DNA of 45,070 bases from [Leptolyngbya] sp. JSC-1 (GTDB taxonomy: Bacteria; Cyanobacteriota; Cyanobacteriia; Elainellales; Elainellaceae). Under the pieces are notes generated by a model, which did not search any database, had not been told where the DNA came from, and worked only from the letters and a program-made list of their open reading frames with translations. Both the position numbers and the translations under genes were made by a program. Below, one piece after another: positions 1-8,713 of this stretch (position 1 is the first letter of the stretch; the number at the start of each line of letters is the position of its first letter). The stretch spans positions 3,846,516-3,891,585 of the forward strand of contig KL662191.1 in assembly GCA_000733415.1 (NCBI GenBank), written 5' to 3'.

Positions 1-767
1 TCCCGCACCCGCGAGGCTCCTACTCCCACAAACATCTCGACAAACTCGGAGCCAGAGATGCTGAAGAAGGGCACACCCGCTTCGCCAGCAATGGCTTTAG
101 CCAGCAGGGTTTTGCCAGTACCGGGAGGACCGACCAGGAGGACGCCTTTGGGGATTTTGGCTCCCACGGCGGTGAAGCGTTCGGGCTTCTTCAGGAAGGA
201 GACAACTTCTTGCAGTTCTTCTTTGGCTTCTTCGATGCCCGCCACATCGTCGAACATAACACCAGTCTTGGCTTCCATCATGAAGCGCGCTCGCGATTTG
301 CCAAAGTTCATCGCCTGTCCGGGACCACCAGGTACGTTGCTAGAGCGGCGGAACAAAAAGAACAAGCCACCAATCAACAAAATCGGGAAAATCAGATTCC
401 CCAACAGGCCCCAAATGGCCCCATCATTGCGAGGCGGATGGACATCAAAGCTGATATGGTTTTCCCGCAGTTTAGAGATCAACTCTGGAGCATTGCCAGG
501 AAGATCGACCCGCAGGCGCTGAATCCGTCCGTCGAGTTCGGGATCGGTTGCTTCAACAATTGCCGTTCGTCCGCTTTCATAGAAATCAACGCTGACAATC
601 CGGTCTTGCGCCAAATAGTCCAAAAAGCGGCCATAGGTCATGCGGGTGCTAGCCGTGTTGCTACCCATATTCATTGGCGACGCAGAAAATGCACCTTGCC
701 AAAGAAAAAAGCCGATTACCAAGAGCGGCAATGTCCAGAGGAGAACAATTCTCCAGGAAAGTTTCAT
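1..767 (-). CDS. ftsH: ATP-dependent zinc metalloprotease FtsH, FtsH2 type (5' part only)
   Basis: This is the N-terminal 255 codons of a membrane-anchored AAA+ protease; the gene runs off the left edge, so the second region of homology and the HEAGH protease domain are not in the window. Visible are an N-terminal membrane span (about residues 7-25), a lumenal segment (30-115), a second span (about 117-139), the FLFRRSSN linker, and the start of the AAA+ domain with Walker A GPPGTGKT at 213-220. The lumenal region and linker resemble my memory of Synechocystis FtsH2 (Slr0228), the subunit that with FtsH3 degrades damaged D1 during photosystem II repair. The start is the ATG at 767. Assignment to the FtsH2 branch is from recalled similarity; membership of the FtsH family is certain. 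Confidence 0.95.
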   Translation of the reverse strand, partial: MKLSWRIVLLWTLPLLVIGFFLWQGAFSASPMNMGSNTASTRMTYGRFLDYLAQDRIVSVDFYESGRTAIVEATDPELDGRIQRLRVDLPGNAPELISKLRENHISFDVHPPRNDGAIWGLLGNLIFPILLIGGLFFLFRRSSNVPGGPGQAMNFGKSRARFMMEAKTGVMFDDVAGIEEAKEELQEVVSFLKKPERFTAVGAKIPKGVLLVGPPGTGKTLLAKAIAGEAGVPFFSISGSEFVEMFVGVGASRVR

Positions 768-1568
768 AGTTTAAGCTGCCTCTATTCGTTAGGTCTGCGA
801 AGCCAAAGGATGAACTGCGATTGCCCTGATCATAGCTAGCCGCTTCACCCTCTGGACATCAGATTGAATAACCGTAACTAGCCCCCTGCCCCACTGCCCA
901 ATTACAGCAACAGCAGTCAAAGCTCTATACCGATTTTCTTAACTGAGAGCGAATCTTAACTAAATTTAACCTAATTTACGAAGACTGAGCAACCGCGCTG
1001 GGTAGGCAATTGACTCAAAGCCTTGAATTTTCAGGTTTAATCCAGCAAGGCGAGTGGGTTGTCCTTGGCTAGTTGTGCTCCATGTCATCTAGCTAACTGT
1101 TGCGATCCTGAGAGACCAACCGCTCTTGAACCAGACTCTGACGGACAAAATACAGAAAAAATTCCGAATGTTCAGTCAAGCAACAGTTAAAGGTTGCTTT
1201 AGCTTGTATCCTTTCAAATCGTTTCTAAGTTTTGTAGAGTATCCAGACAGTTAGCTCAATCTAACTAGAACAGATGTATTATTTAGGCAAGACTCGTTTA
1301 GACCCAATGTGCTTAGACCCAATGTGAGATCTCTGTGAGATCTCAATGCCAGGAGAAATGGGCAGGAGAAATGGGCAGGAGAAATGGGCGCTTTTGCGCT
1401 AACTTCTACTCCTTTTAGGGCAAACCAACTCGGATTGCAGGTTTGACACAAAATTGCTGTATTCAGCTCGGCTTGACAATTCGTGGGTTTTCCAACACGC
1501 TCTTACCATACTGTTCGTCTTGGTATCCCAATTGTTTATTTGTCTATAAATAGAGGTAATTTAGCTTC
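768..1568. other. Intergenic region between divergent ftsH and the actin-like gene
   Basis: About 800 bases without a convincing gene. It must contain the promoters of both divergent neighbours. An AT-rich stretch with a possible -10 element lies at 1540-1560 just before the actin-like gene. A 66-codon minus-strand ORF at 1251-1451 is largely a translation of the short tandem repeats and is not believed. Confidence 0.6.
1298..1388. repeat. Cluster of three different short tandem duplications
   Basis: Three successive tandem duplications lie side by side. A 15-bp period (TTAGACCCAATGTG at 1298 and again at 1313) is followed by an 11-bp unit TGTGAGATCTC at 1323-1333 and 1334-1344. Then come three perfect copies of the 13-mer CAGGAGAAATGGG at 1350-1388. 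The copies are identical, suggesting recent slippage or template switching. Confidence 0.9.
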
Positions 1569-2636
1569 ATGGCAGGCAAACAACCGTCTCCTTCTCTCGG
1601 AACCGTACTCAGCGTCGATCTAGGCAGAACCTCTACAAAAGCTTGTATTAGCCGGAATCCAGATCAAGTCGTGTTGATTCCCGCCAATGTTGCCCACCTC
1701 ACGGTTGATCAGGTGCGACGAGGCAGCTTTGAATCTCAGCCCACTGACCCGCTGCTAGACATGTGGTTAGAGTTTCAGGGGCGTGGCTTTGCGATTGGGC
1801 AGCTTGGAGCCGACTTTGGCGCTAATTTAGGCGTAGGTCAATCCAAAGTCGAAGATGCATTGGTCAAGGTGCTGGCCTGTGTCGGCTACTTTAATTTGAA
1901 AGATAAGCTGTCGGTTGTGCTCGGCCTGCCCTACTATTCGCAAGAGCAGTTCGACCGCGAAAAAGAGCAAATCACCAGCCTGCTGCGTTCGCCCCATGTG
2001 ATGAGCTACCGGGGTGAGCTGACCACGATTGATATCGAGCGGGTTTGGGTGATGCCAGAAGGTTACGGCAGCCTGATCTGGTGTGAAGCGCAGGAGAAGA
2101 AAGCCTCTAGTCCCGATTTTCCCCAGCTCTCAGTGGCGGTAGTAGATATTGGGCACCAAACCACCGACTTTCTGATGGTGGATCGCTTCCGGTTTGCCAG
2201 AGGAGCCTCCAAGAGTGAACCGTTTGCCATGAGCCAGTTCTATGAGCAGGTGGCCGCCCAAATCCAAGGGGCTGACAGCCAGTCGCTGTCTCTAATCGAA
2301 GCGGTGAACCGACCCGAAGGCGAACGTTTTTTCCGCCCCAGAGGCGCGACCAAACCCACCAACCTCGACGATATTCTGCCCAGCCTACGCAAGAGCTTTG
2401 CGCGAGAGCTATCTTCGCGACTGATGGATTGGCTGCCCGAGCGGGTCACGGATGTTGTCGTGAGCGGTGGTGGCGGCGAGTTTTTTTGGAATGAGTTTCG
2501 TCCGCTGTTGCGCGATGCTCAGCTTAAGGGCCATCTAGCGAAACCATCCCGTCGAGCCAATGCGCTAGGACAATACATCTACGGCGAAACCCAGCTTGTG
2601 GTTCTGGGTAACAAAATGGCGATGGCAAAAACCTAG
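1569..2636 (+). CDS. ParM/StbA-like bacterial actin ATPase
   Basis: A 355-aa member of the actin/Hsp70 ATPase superfamily, closest in pattern to plasmid-segregation ParM (StbA) proteins. The phosphate-1 loop is VLSVDLGRTSTKA (about 13-25), the phosphate-2 loop is VVDIGHQTTDF (191-201), and the adenosine motif is VVVSGGGGEF (296-305). Family members form ATP-driven filaments that move DNA when paired with a DNA-binding adaptor (ParR) and a centromere. Here it stands alone in a long intergenic space with no adjacent parR. The nearest candidate adaptor is the ribbon-helix-helix/coiled-coil gene at 8714. An in-frame ATG at 1569 follows an AT-rich leader with GAGG at about 1551-1554. The chromosomal role is unknown; DNA segregation or a cytoskeletal role are possible inferences. 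Confidence 0.8.
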   Translation: MAGKQPSPSLGTVLSVDLGRTSTKACISRNPDQVVLIPANVAHLTVDQVRRGSFESQPTDPLLDMWLEFQGRGFAIGQLGADFGANLGVGQSKVEDALVKVLACVGYFNLKDKLSVVLGLPYYSQEQFDREKEQITSLLRSPHVMSYRGELTTIDIERVWVMPEGYGSLIWCEAQEKKASSPDFPQLSVAVVDIGHQTTDFLMVDRFRFARGASKSEPFAMSQFYEQVAAQIQGADSQSLSLIEAVNRPEGERFFRPRGATKPTNLDDILPSLRKSFARELSSRLMDWLPERVTDVVVSGGGGEFFWNEFRPLLRDAQLKGHLAKPSRRANALGQYIYGETQLVVLGNKMAMAKT

Positions 2637-2754
2637 CTTTTAGGCAGCTTCTGAGAAATAAAACTATCTGTAATACCAGGTTGCTTTAAAGTCAGGCAAT
2701 CAACTCCTGCTGATATCAAATCCAACTCAATCCCCCAATTCAACTGCTGTAGTG

Positions 2755-2780
2755 TACAGGCGTTTTGCAAAACGCCTCTA
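2755..2780. repeat. Near-perfect 26-bp palindrome (interspersed repeat type)
   Basis: The arms TACAGGCGTTTTG and CAAAACGCCTCTA pair at 12 of 13 positions with no spacer; the central 20 bases are a perfect palindrome. Similar palindromes containing GGCGTTTTGCAAAACGCC are common interspersed repeats in cyanobacterial genomes (recalled, not searched). It lies about 120 bases after the actin-like gene and could act as a terminator hairpin, although no T-run follows. Confidence 0.8.
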
Positions 2781-2934
2781 CGTCCTGCCTCCCAACTTCC
2801 CTATTTCACAACCCATAGAGACAGGCCATCAATCTCTAAGTCTTTCTAAGATTAAATAGCAGGGCACATCTGAAGGTGGATAATCGACCATAGCGTATGC
2901 CATTGGGTGCGTCCAATTTGTCTTATTGGATTGA

Positions 2935-3020
2935 CCTACCTATGCGATTGCTGTGACTGCAAGTCAGTAAACTCGTCAGAGTTTTTGAATTTCAAAACCC
3001 CGTTGGGGTTTTCGGGTAGG
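2935..3020 (+). repeat. Structured dispersed repeat, copy A
   Basis: First of five copies of a family. The outer stem pairs CCTACC (2935-2940, plus CGA after a 4-nt insertion) with TCGGGTAGG (3012-3020). Inside are small hairpins: TGACT/AGTCA around GCA, AACTC/GAGTT around GTCA, the near-palindrome TTTGAATTTCAAA, and AACCCC/GGGGTT around GTT. It ends 63 bases before the phytochrome start codon, so it probably lies in that operon's promoter region or leader. Confidence 0.8.
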
Positions 3021-3083
3021 CTCTTGTAGCTTATCGGCCTTATCGGATTTCTCATGCTGAAATGAGAGTTTAGGAAGCAGGGC

Positions 3084-5381
3084 ATGACTGATGCAACCGC
3101 TAATTCGACCCATTTAACCCATTACGACCAGGAAGCGATCCACGCTCCAGGTCAGATCCAGCCTCATGGCGTTCTACTGGTGTTGCAACCAAACCTGGAG
3201 ATAATTCAGGTCAGCCGTAACACCCAAGAAATTATTGGCCGTCAACCAGAAGAATTACTGGGCCAGCCCCTGTCCAACCTGCTGAGCGCCAAACAGATTC
3301 AACTGATTCAACAGTGTTTGGTAGGAAATTTTGCCAGTATTAATCCCCTCGATCTAGCCATCAAGTGCCAGAATCGCTCGGTTTACTTTGACGGAATTGT
3401 GCATCGTTCCGACTCAGCCACTATTTTGGAACTGGAGCCAAAACGGGACCGCAGCAAAGTCAACTTCTTTGATTTTTATCATCAGGTTAAAGGCACTATC
3501 ACCTACATTCAGCAAGCAGCCACACTGGTTGAAATGTGTCAGCTTGTGGCAAAAGAAATCCGCCGCATCACAGGCTTTAACCGGGTGATGGTCTATCGCT
3601 TTGACCAGGAAGAGTCTGGCAGCGTCATCGCCGAAGATACCGATCAGGAAACGCCCTATCTAGGCTTGCACTACCCAGCCTCAGACATTCCCCCAGCCGC
3701 CCGCCACCTCTATACCCGCAACTGGTTACGGCTGGTGCCAGATGCGAGTTACCAACCCGTACCCCTAATTCCGGCTCACAATCCTGTCACTCACCAACCG
3801 TTGGATCTGAGCCTCTCGGTATTGCGCAGCGTTTCGCCTTGCCATCTAGAGTATCTGCACAATATGGGCGTGACAGCCTCGATGTCGATCTCCCTGATTC
3901 AAGACCAAAAACTCTGGGGGTTGATCGCCTGTCACCACACCTCAGCCAAACATGTTCCTTACCGCATCCGCACAGCTTGCGAGTTTATCGGGCAGGTGAT
4001 GTCTGTCGAGTTAGCTAATAAAGCTGTCACGGAAGACCTTGACTATAAACACCGCTTGAAATCATTGCAGACCCAATTTGTGGGAGCGTTGTCTCAGGCT
4101 GAGCATTTGCTGGATGGCATGGTGCAACTGCAAGCCCAATTGCTTGAGCTGGTCAACGCCACCGGAGCGGTGATCTGTAGCGGTAAACGCTACGTTCGAG
4201 TTGGTCAAACTCCATCCGAGGACGAGATCCATGCTCTGCTCGATTGGATCAAACCGCAGCTACAGCAAAATCTGTTCGAGACCCAATCGCTTTCCAAACA
4301 CTACCCAGCTGCCCAATCGTTTCAAGCTGTTGCCAGCGGCGTCTTAGCTTTAGAAATTTCGCAGGTGCACCACAATTACATTCTCTGGTTTCGTCCGGAG
4401 GTGATTCAAACCGTAAACTGGGGCGGCAACCCAAATGAGTCAGTAACAGGTGGAACCAATGGCAGTCGGCATCTGTCTCCGCGCCAATCCTTTGATTTGT
4501 GGCAGGAAACCGTGCGGGGCTGTTCCTTGTCCTGGGAAGCTGCCGAGATTGAAGCCGTAGCCGAACTGCGCAGCCTGATTGTCGGGATTGTGCTGCGGCA
4601 GGCTGATGAACTGGCCTCGATGAATTTTGAACTCCAGCGGAGCAATGAAGAACTCGATTCTTTCGCCTATATTGCCTCCCACGACCTGAAGGAACCGCTA
4701 CGCGGCATCCACAACTACGCTCACTTCTTAATGGAAGACTATGGCGAAGCCCTAACCGAGGATGGCGTTGCCAAACTGCAAACCCTGGTCAAACTGACCC
4801 AGCGGATGGAAAACCTGATCAACTCCCTGCTGCACTTCTCTCGCCTAGGACGCGCCGAACTAATTCGACAAACGGTGAATCTGGACGAACTGGTGCATCA
4901 GGTGATTGCCACCCTCATGATTGCCCGCCCCCAAACTGAAGTCGAGTTCCGCATCCCGCGCCCCCTGCCTTCTATTCAATGCGACCGCGCTCAAGTCAAC
5001 GAACTCTTCACTAACCTGATCAGCAATGCCATCAAATACAACGACAAACCCGAAAAATGGGTCGAGATCGGCTGCCTTGAGGCCCACCCAAGCGCTCCAG
5101 GTTTTTCTTCCCCGTCTTCTCCATCTTCCCCATCTCCCTTATCCCCCTACATCTTCTACATCCGCGACAACGGCATCGGCATCGCCCCAGAGCACCTCGA
5201 CCAAATCTTTCAGATCTTTCGTCGTTTGCATGAACGGGATGAATTCGGCGGCGGCACAGGCGCAGGCTTAACGATTGCTCGCAAAATTGTGGAACGGCAT
5301 GGCGGCAGAATTTGGGTCGATTCGACCCCTAATCAAGGCAGTACGTTTTATTTCACCCTGGCAGCGGAGGCTGATACATGA
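3084..5381 (+). CDS. Cph1-type phytochrome histidine kinase
   Basis: A 765-aa red/far-red photoreceptor kinase. In order it has PAS (about 15-120, with IHAPGQIQPHG), GAF (about 145-315), PHY (about 330-505, PRQSF tongue motif at 466-470), HisKA with phospho-acceptor His533 in ASHDLKEP, and a HATPase with N-box NLISNAIKYND (644-654) and DNGIGI (695-700). Cys253 in SPCHLEYLHNMG sits where Cph1 attaches phycocyanobilin. The N-terminal biliverdin cysteine of bacteriophytochromes is Tyr14 here, so a Cph1-like phycocyanobilin adduct is expected. PASDIP is present (199-204). A Ser/Pro-rich insert at about 675-688 interrupts the ATPase domain. The stop overlaps the next gene's ATG by 4 nt, so it is co-translated with its response regulator. 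AGGA lies 8 nt before the ATG. Confidence 0.95.
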   Translation: MTDATANSTHLTHYDQEAIHAPGQIQPHGVLLVLQPNLEIIQVSRNTQEIIGRQPEELLGQPLSNLLSAKQIQLIQQCLVGNFASINPLDLAIKCQNRSVYFDGIVHRSDSATILELEPKRDRSKVNFFDFYHQVKGTITYIQQAATLVEMCQLVAKEIRRITGFNRVMVYRFDQEESGSVIAEDTDQETPYLGLHYPASDIPPAARHLYTRNWLRLVPDASYQPVPLIPAHNPVTHQPLDLSLSVLRSVSPCHLEYLHNMGVTASMSISLIQDQKLWGLIACHHTSAKHVPYRIRTACEFIGQVMSVELANKAVTEDLDYKHRLKSLQTQFVGALSQAEHLLDGMVQLQAQLLELVNATGAVICSGKRYVRVGQTPSEDEIHALLDWIKPQLQQNLFETQSLSKHYPAAQSFQAVASGVLALEISQVHHNYILWFRPEVIQTVNWGGNPNESVTGGTNGSRHLSPRQSFDLWQETVRGCSLSWEAAEIEAVAELRSLIVGIVLRQADELASMNFELQRSNEELDSFAYIASHDLKEPLRGIHNYAHFLMEDYGEALTEDGVAKLQTLVKLTQRMENLINSLLHFSRLGRAELIRQTVNLDELVHQVIATLMIARPQTEVEFRIPRPLPSIQCDRAQVNELFTNLISNAIKYNDKPEKWVEIGCLEAHPSAPGFSSPSSPSSPSPLSPYIFYIRDNGIGIAPEHLDQIFQIFRRLHERDEFGGGTGAGLTIARKIVERHGGRIWVDSTPNQGSTFYFTLAAEADT

Positions 5382-5851
5382 TTCGCACTTCAACGTCCCC
5401 AGTTCGACAATTGCCCCCAATGTTGATTGTGGAAGACAGCAACGAAGACTTTGAAGCGCTTCAGCGGTTTCTGCGACGCTCGCCGCTAGCAGTTCCAATC
5501 CAGCGATGCACTAATGGCGAACAGGCCCTGGCATTTCTCTATCGCACTGGCAAGTATGTGGATCGCGAAAGCGCCCCCCGCCCCGGCCTGATTGTGCTTG
5601 ACTTGAATCTGCCCAGAACCGACGGACGCGAAGTGTTGCGCCGGATTAAACAGGATGAGGGGTTGAAAACCATCCCAGTGGTGGTATTTACGACCTCCGA
5701 CAACCCCAAGGATATCGAAGACTGCTATCGCTACGGGGTCAATAGCTATATCGTCAAACCAATCGATTTCACTCAGCTCAAACGCGATATTCAGATGCTC
5801 GTGGATTACTGGTTTGAAATAACGACGCTGCCCGACCGGCTGGAGGATTGA
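5378..5851 (+). CDS. Rcp1-type phytochrome response regulator
   Basis: A 157-aa single-domain CheY-like receiver. It has an acidic pair Glu19-Asp20 in LIVEDSNED, phospho-acceptor Asp75 in IVLDLNLP, Thr105/Thr106 in VFTTSD and Lys127 in IVKPID. Its C-terminal extension (LKRDIQMLVDYWF) is typical of Rcp1, the partner of cyanobacterial phytochrome Cph1. There is no output domain, so it probably relays phosphate or signals by protein contact. Its ATG overlaps the phytochrome stop (ATGA) and its TGA is 2 nt before the next ATG, so the three genes form a tight operon. Confidence 0.93.
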   Translation: MIRTSTSPVRQLPPMLIVEDSNEDFEALQRFLRRSPLAVPIQRCTNGEQALAFLYRTGKYVDRESAPRPGLIVLDLNLPRTDGREVLRRIKQDEGLKTIPVVVFTTSDNPKDIEDCYRYGVNSYIVKPIDFTQLKRDIQMLVDYWFEITTLPDRLED

Positions 5852-5853
5852 TC

Positions 5854-8490
5854 ATGCCTCAAACGTCCCGTGTCCTGTTAATTATCGATGATTCACCTGA
5901 AGACCGGGAACTCTACCGCCGCTACCTGCTACGCGATCGGGATCATTCCTATACGGTTCTAGAAGCAGGTCTGGGACGACGCGGGCTGGAACTGTGGCAG
6001 CAGCACCATCCCGATGCCGTCTTGCTCGATTATCGGTTGCCCGACCTAGATGGCTTGGAGTTTCTCGCCAAACTACAGCCTCCTCCTCAGCAGCCCTATT
6101 TACCCGTGATCATGATCACCGGACAGGGCAATGAGGCGATTGCAGTCCAGGCTATGAAAGCCGGTGCTCAGGATTACCTGGTCAAGGAACAAATCACGCC
6201 AGAAGAACTACATTTAGCGGTAAATGGGGCGATTGAGACTGTGCATCTCCGCACCCAACTGCATCAACGCATCGAACGAGAGCGGGTCGTTTCGCAAATT
6301 ACGCAGAAAATCCATCAAACGTTGGACTTAGAAGAAATTCTGCAAACTACTGTAACCGAGGTGCGGCAGTTTCTCCAGGCTGATCGGGTCTTTGTCTATC
6401 GATTCCAGCCCGACTTTAGCGGCATCGTGGTGCTGGAATCTGTGGGTGATAACTGCGTACCCGTTATAGATGCCCAGGTGGAAGACCAGTACTTCGTAGA
6501 AACGCGGGGAGAAGACTATCGGCAGGGGCGCATCCAGGCGGTTGCAGACATCTACACGGCGGGTTTGACCGAGTGCCACGTCAATTTGCTGGCGCAATTT
6601 CACATTCGGGCCAATCTGGTCGTACCGATTCTGCACGCAGATGCCCTCTGGGGTCTCCTCGTTGTCAACCAATGCTCTGCACCCCGCCAATGGCAACCGC
6701 TGGAGATTGACCTGCTCAAAGAGCTGGCGACTCAGTTGGGAATTGCGCTGCAGCAGGCAGAACTCTACCAACAGGCCCAAACTGAACTGACAGAACGCAG
6801 GCGAGTTGAAGCCGAACTACGGGAAAGCGAAGCCCGCTTGAAGCTAGCCTACAAAGCCACCCGCTCCGGGCTGTGGGACTGGAACATTATCCACAACAGT
6901 ATCTATGTGTCCGAAGAATACTGCGCTCTGTTTGGGCTGGACCTGACCCGGCAAGAACTCAGCTACGAACAATGGTTAAGCTGCCTGTACCCAGATGACC
7001 GCCCCGCCGCCAGCGCTGCCATCAGCCATGCTATTCAGCATCAGCAGGACTACTACGAGGCCGATTACCGCATCCTCTCTCCCGTTGGTGCAGCAGATCA
7101 CAGCTCTGGGGTTCGCTGGATTGCCTCTAGAGGGCAAATTTTCTACGATGTCAGCGGTCATGCCGTTCGGATGCTGGGCAACGTTCAGGACATTACCGAA
7201 CGCAAGCGGGTCGAAGCAGAACGCCAGCAGGCTGAACTTGAACGCGATCGCCTCCTGGAACAGGAGCAGGCCGCCAGAGCCGAAGCCGAACGGGCCAACC
7301 GGGTCAAGGATGAGTTCCTCGCCATTCTTTCCCACGAGCTACGAGCACCACTCACCCCAATTATGGGCTGGGCGCAACTGCTGCAAACAGGCCGATGCGA
7401 CGCCACCAAAACGGCGAACGGCCTTGCCATGATCGAGCGATACGCCAAAATCCAAGCTCAGTTAATCAATGACCTGCTGGATGTCGCCAAAATTTTGCAC
7501 GGCAAACTCAGTGTCAATGCCGGTCCCGTCAACCTGGTGCTCATGATCAAGTCGGCAATTGATACCGTCAGAATCGCGGCAGCTGATAAATCAATCCTTT
7601 TGCATGCAGCCCTTGACCCAGTTGGGCAGGTGTGGGGCGATGCGGCTCGCCTCCAGCAAATTGTCTGGAACCTACTCTCTAACGCAATTAAATTTACCCC
7701 CGAGGGAGGGAGAGTTGAGATTCGGTTAGAGCGGGTGCAGGATGGAGGAGATGAAGGAGTATTATCTTCCTCATCTTCCCCACCCTCCTCATCTTCCCCA
7801 CCTCCTACCTTCCACGCTCAAATCACCGTTACCGACACGGGCAAGGGAATTAGTCCCGATTTTCTGCCTCATATTTTTGAATCGTTCCGGCAGGAGGATG
7901 CATCGACTACGCGCAAATATGGCGGCTTGGGGTTGGGATTGGCCATAGTTCGGCATTTGGTAGAAGCGCATGGAGGCACCATCTCTGCCGACAGTAAGGG
8001 AGAGGGACAGGGAGCAGCGTTTACCGTGCGATTGCCGTTGCTCGATCCAGAACTACAGCAGAATCAGCCGGAAGACTCACCGACCCAAGAACTGGATCTG
8101 ACTGGGGTGCGAGTTCTGGTAGTTGATGATGACCTAGATGTGCGGGAATTGCTCGCCGCATTACTGAACCAATTTGGGGCAGAGGTTTTGACGATTGCTT
8201 CGGCAGCTGAAGCATTAGCTAGTTTGGAATCATTCCGGCCCAATGTGCTGATTAGCGATATTGGTATGCCCGTCATGGATGGTTATGCTCTGCTGCAACA
8301 GGTGCGTTCCCTGCCGCCGAATCGAGGTGGAGAAACACCAGCCATTGCGCTGACGGCTTATGCGAGGGCAGAAGATCAGCAACGCGCTCTAGCCTGCGGT
8401 TTCCAGCGCCATATTCCCAAACCCCTGGATTTGAAGAAATTGATCCAGACTGTCTCTGAGCTAGCTCGGCGGCCTCAGCACTCACCTTAG
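5854..8490 (+). CDS. Hybrid sensor kinase REC-GAF-PAS-HisKA-HATPase-REC with cyanobacteriochrome-like GAF
   Basis: An 878-aa cytosolic hybrid kinase. Order: receiver (1-125, Asp59 in LLDYRLPD), GAF (about 145-300), PAS/PAC (about 325-450), coiled coil (450-485), HisKA with His494 in SHELRAPL, HATPase (N-box NLLSNAIKF, DTGKGI at 661-666, GLGLGLAI), and a C-terminal receiver (753-870, Asp802 in ISDIGMP, Lys856). The GAF contains TECHVNLLAQF with adjacent Cys241-His242, the position of the canonical chromophore cysteine in cyanobacteriochromes, followed by IRANLVVPI and WGLLVVNQC. Bilin binding is therefore plausible but unproven. A Ser/Pro tract (638-651) interrupts the ATPase domain at the same place as in the phytochrome. 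I chose ATG 5854 because GGAGG lies 7 nt upstream; a TTG at 5848 would leave only 1 nt. It probably belongs to the phytochrome phosphorelay. Confidence 0.92.
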   Translation: MPQTSRVLLIIDDSPEDRELYRRYLLRDRDHSYTVLEAGLGRRGLELWQQHHPDAVLLDYRLPDLDGLEFLAKLQPPPQQPYLPVIMITGQGNEAIAVQAMKAGAQDYLVKEQITPEELHLAVNGAIETVHLRTQLHQRIERERVVSQITQKIHQTLDLEEILQTTVTEVRQFLQADRVFVYRFQPDFSGIVVLESVGDNCVPVIDAQVEDQYFVETRGEDYRQGRIQAVADIYTAGLTECHVNLLAQFHIRANLVVPILHADALWGLLVVNQCSAPRQWQPLEIDLLKELATQLGIALQQAELYQQAQTELTERRRVEAELRESEARLKLAYKATRSGLWDWNIIHNSIYVSEEYCALFGLDLTRQELSYEQWLSCLYPDDRPAASAAISHAIQHQQDYYEADYRILSPVGAADHSSGVRWIASRGQIFYDVSGHAVRMLGNVQDITERKRVEAERQQAELERDRLLEQEQAARAEAERANRVKDEFLAILSHELRAPLTPIMGWAQLLQTGRCDATKTANGLAMIERYAKIQAQLINDLLDVAKILHGKLSVNAGPVNLVLMIKSAIDTVRIAAADKSILLHAALDPVGQVWGDAARLQQIVWNLLSNAIKFTPEGGRVEIRLERVQDGGDEGVLSSSSSPPSSSSPPPTFHAQITVTDTGKGISPDFLPHIFESFRQEDASTTRKYGGLGLGLAIVRHLVEAHGGTISADSKGEGQGAAFTVRLPLLDPELQQNQPEDSPTQELDLTGVRVLVVDDDLDVRELLAALLNQFGAEVLTIASAAEALASLESFRPNVLISDIGMPVMDGYALLQQVRSLPPNRGGETPAIALTAYARAEDQQRALACGFQRHIPKPLDLKKLIQTVSELARRPQHSP

Positions 8491-8631
8491 CCAAAACTAA
8501 GGGCTTCATCTCTCTAACCGCAAAATTGGGCACTGGGAATGAGAAATAAACATGAAACAATAAGCATGAAATAAAAACCAACTCAGCGTTTGCCAATCAA
8601 GATGGGTCCTGCTGCTATCTAGGCAAGACGG

Positions 8632-8698
8632 CAAATCTGACAAATCTGGCAAAGCATCGCACCAACCATATCCAGCGTTATCCAGCGTTATCCAGCGT
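8632..8698. repeat. Two short tandem repeats
   Basis: CAAATCTGA/CAAATCTGG are tandem at 8632-8649, and the 10-mer TATCCAGCGT is present three times without change at 8669-8698. Both lie in the 220-bp gap after the hybrid kinase, directly before the next gene, where they may push its translation signals apart; no clear ribosome binding site is visible there. Confidence 0.9.
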
Positions 8699-8713
8699 TT
8701 GATTCTAGCCCCA

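Noticed and set aside
58..839. Two plus-strand ORFs of 154 and 209 codons at the left edge
   Set aside because: They are antisense to ftsH, whose minus-strand frame shows clear FtsH motifs.
1251..1451. A 66-codon minus-strand ORF
   Set aside because: A large part is a translation of the 11-15 bp tandem repeats and there is no ribosome site.
6995..7432. A 145-codon ORF in a second frame inside the hybrid kinase
   Set aside because: It is a shadow of the PAS-HisKA coding sequence with no independent signal.
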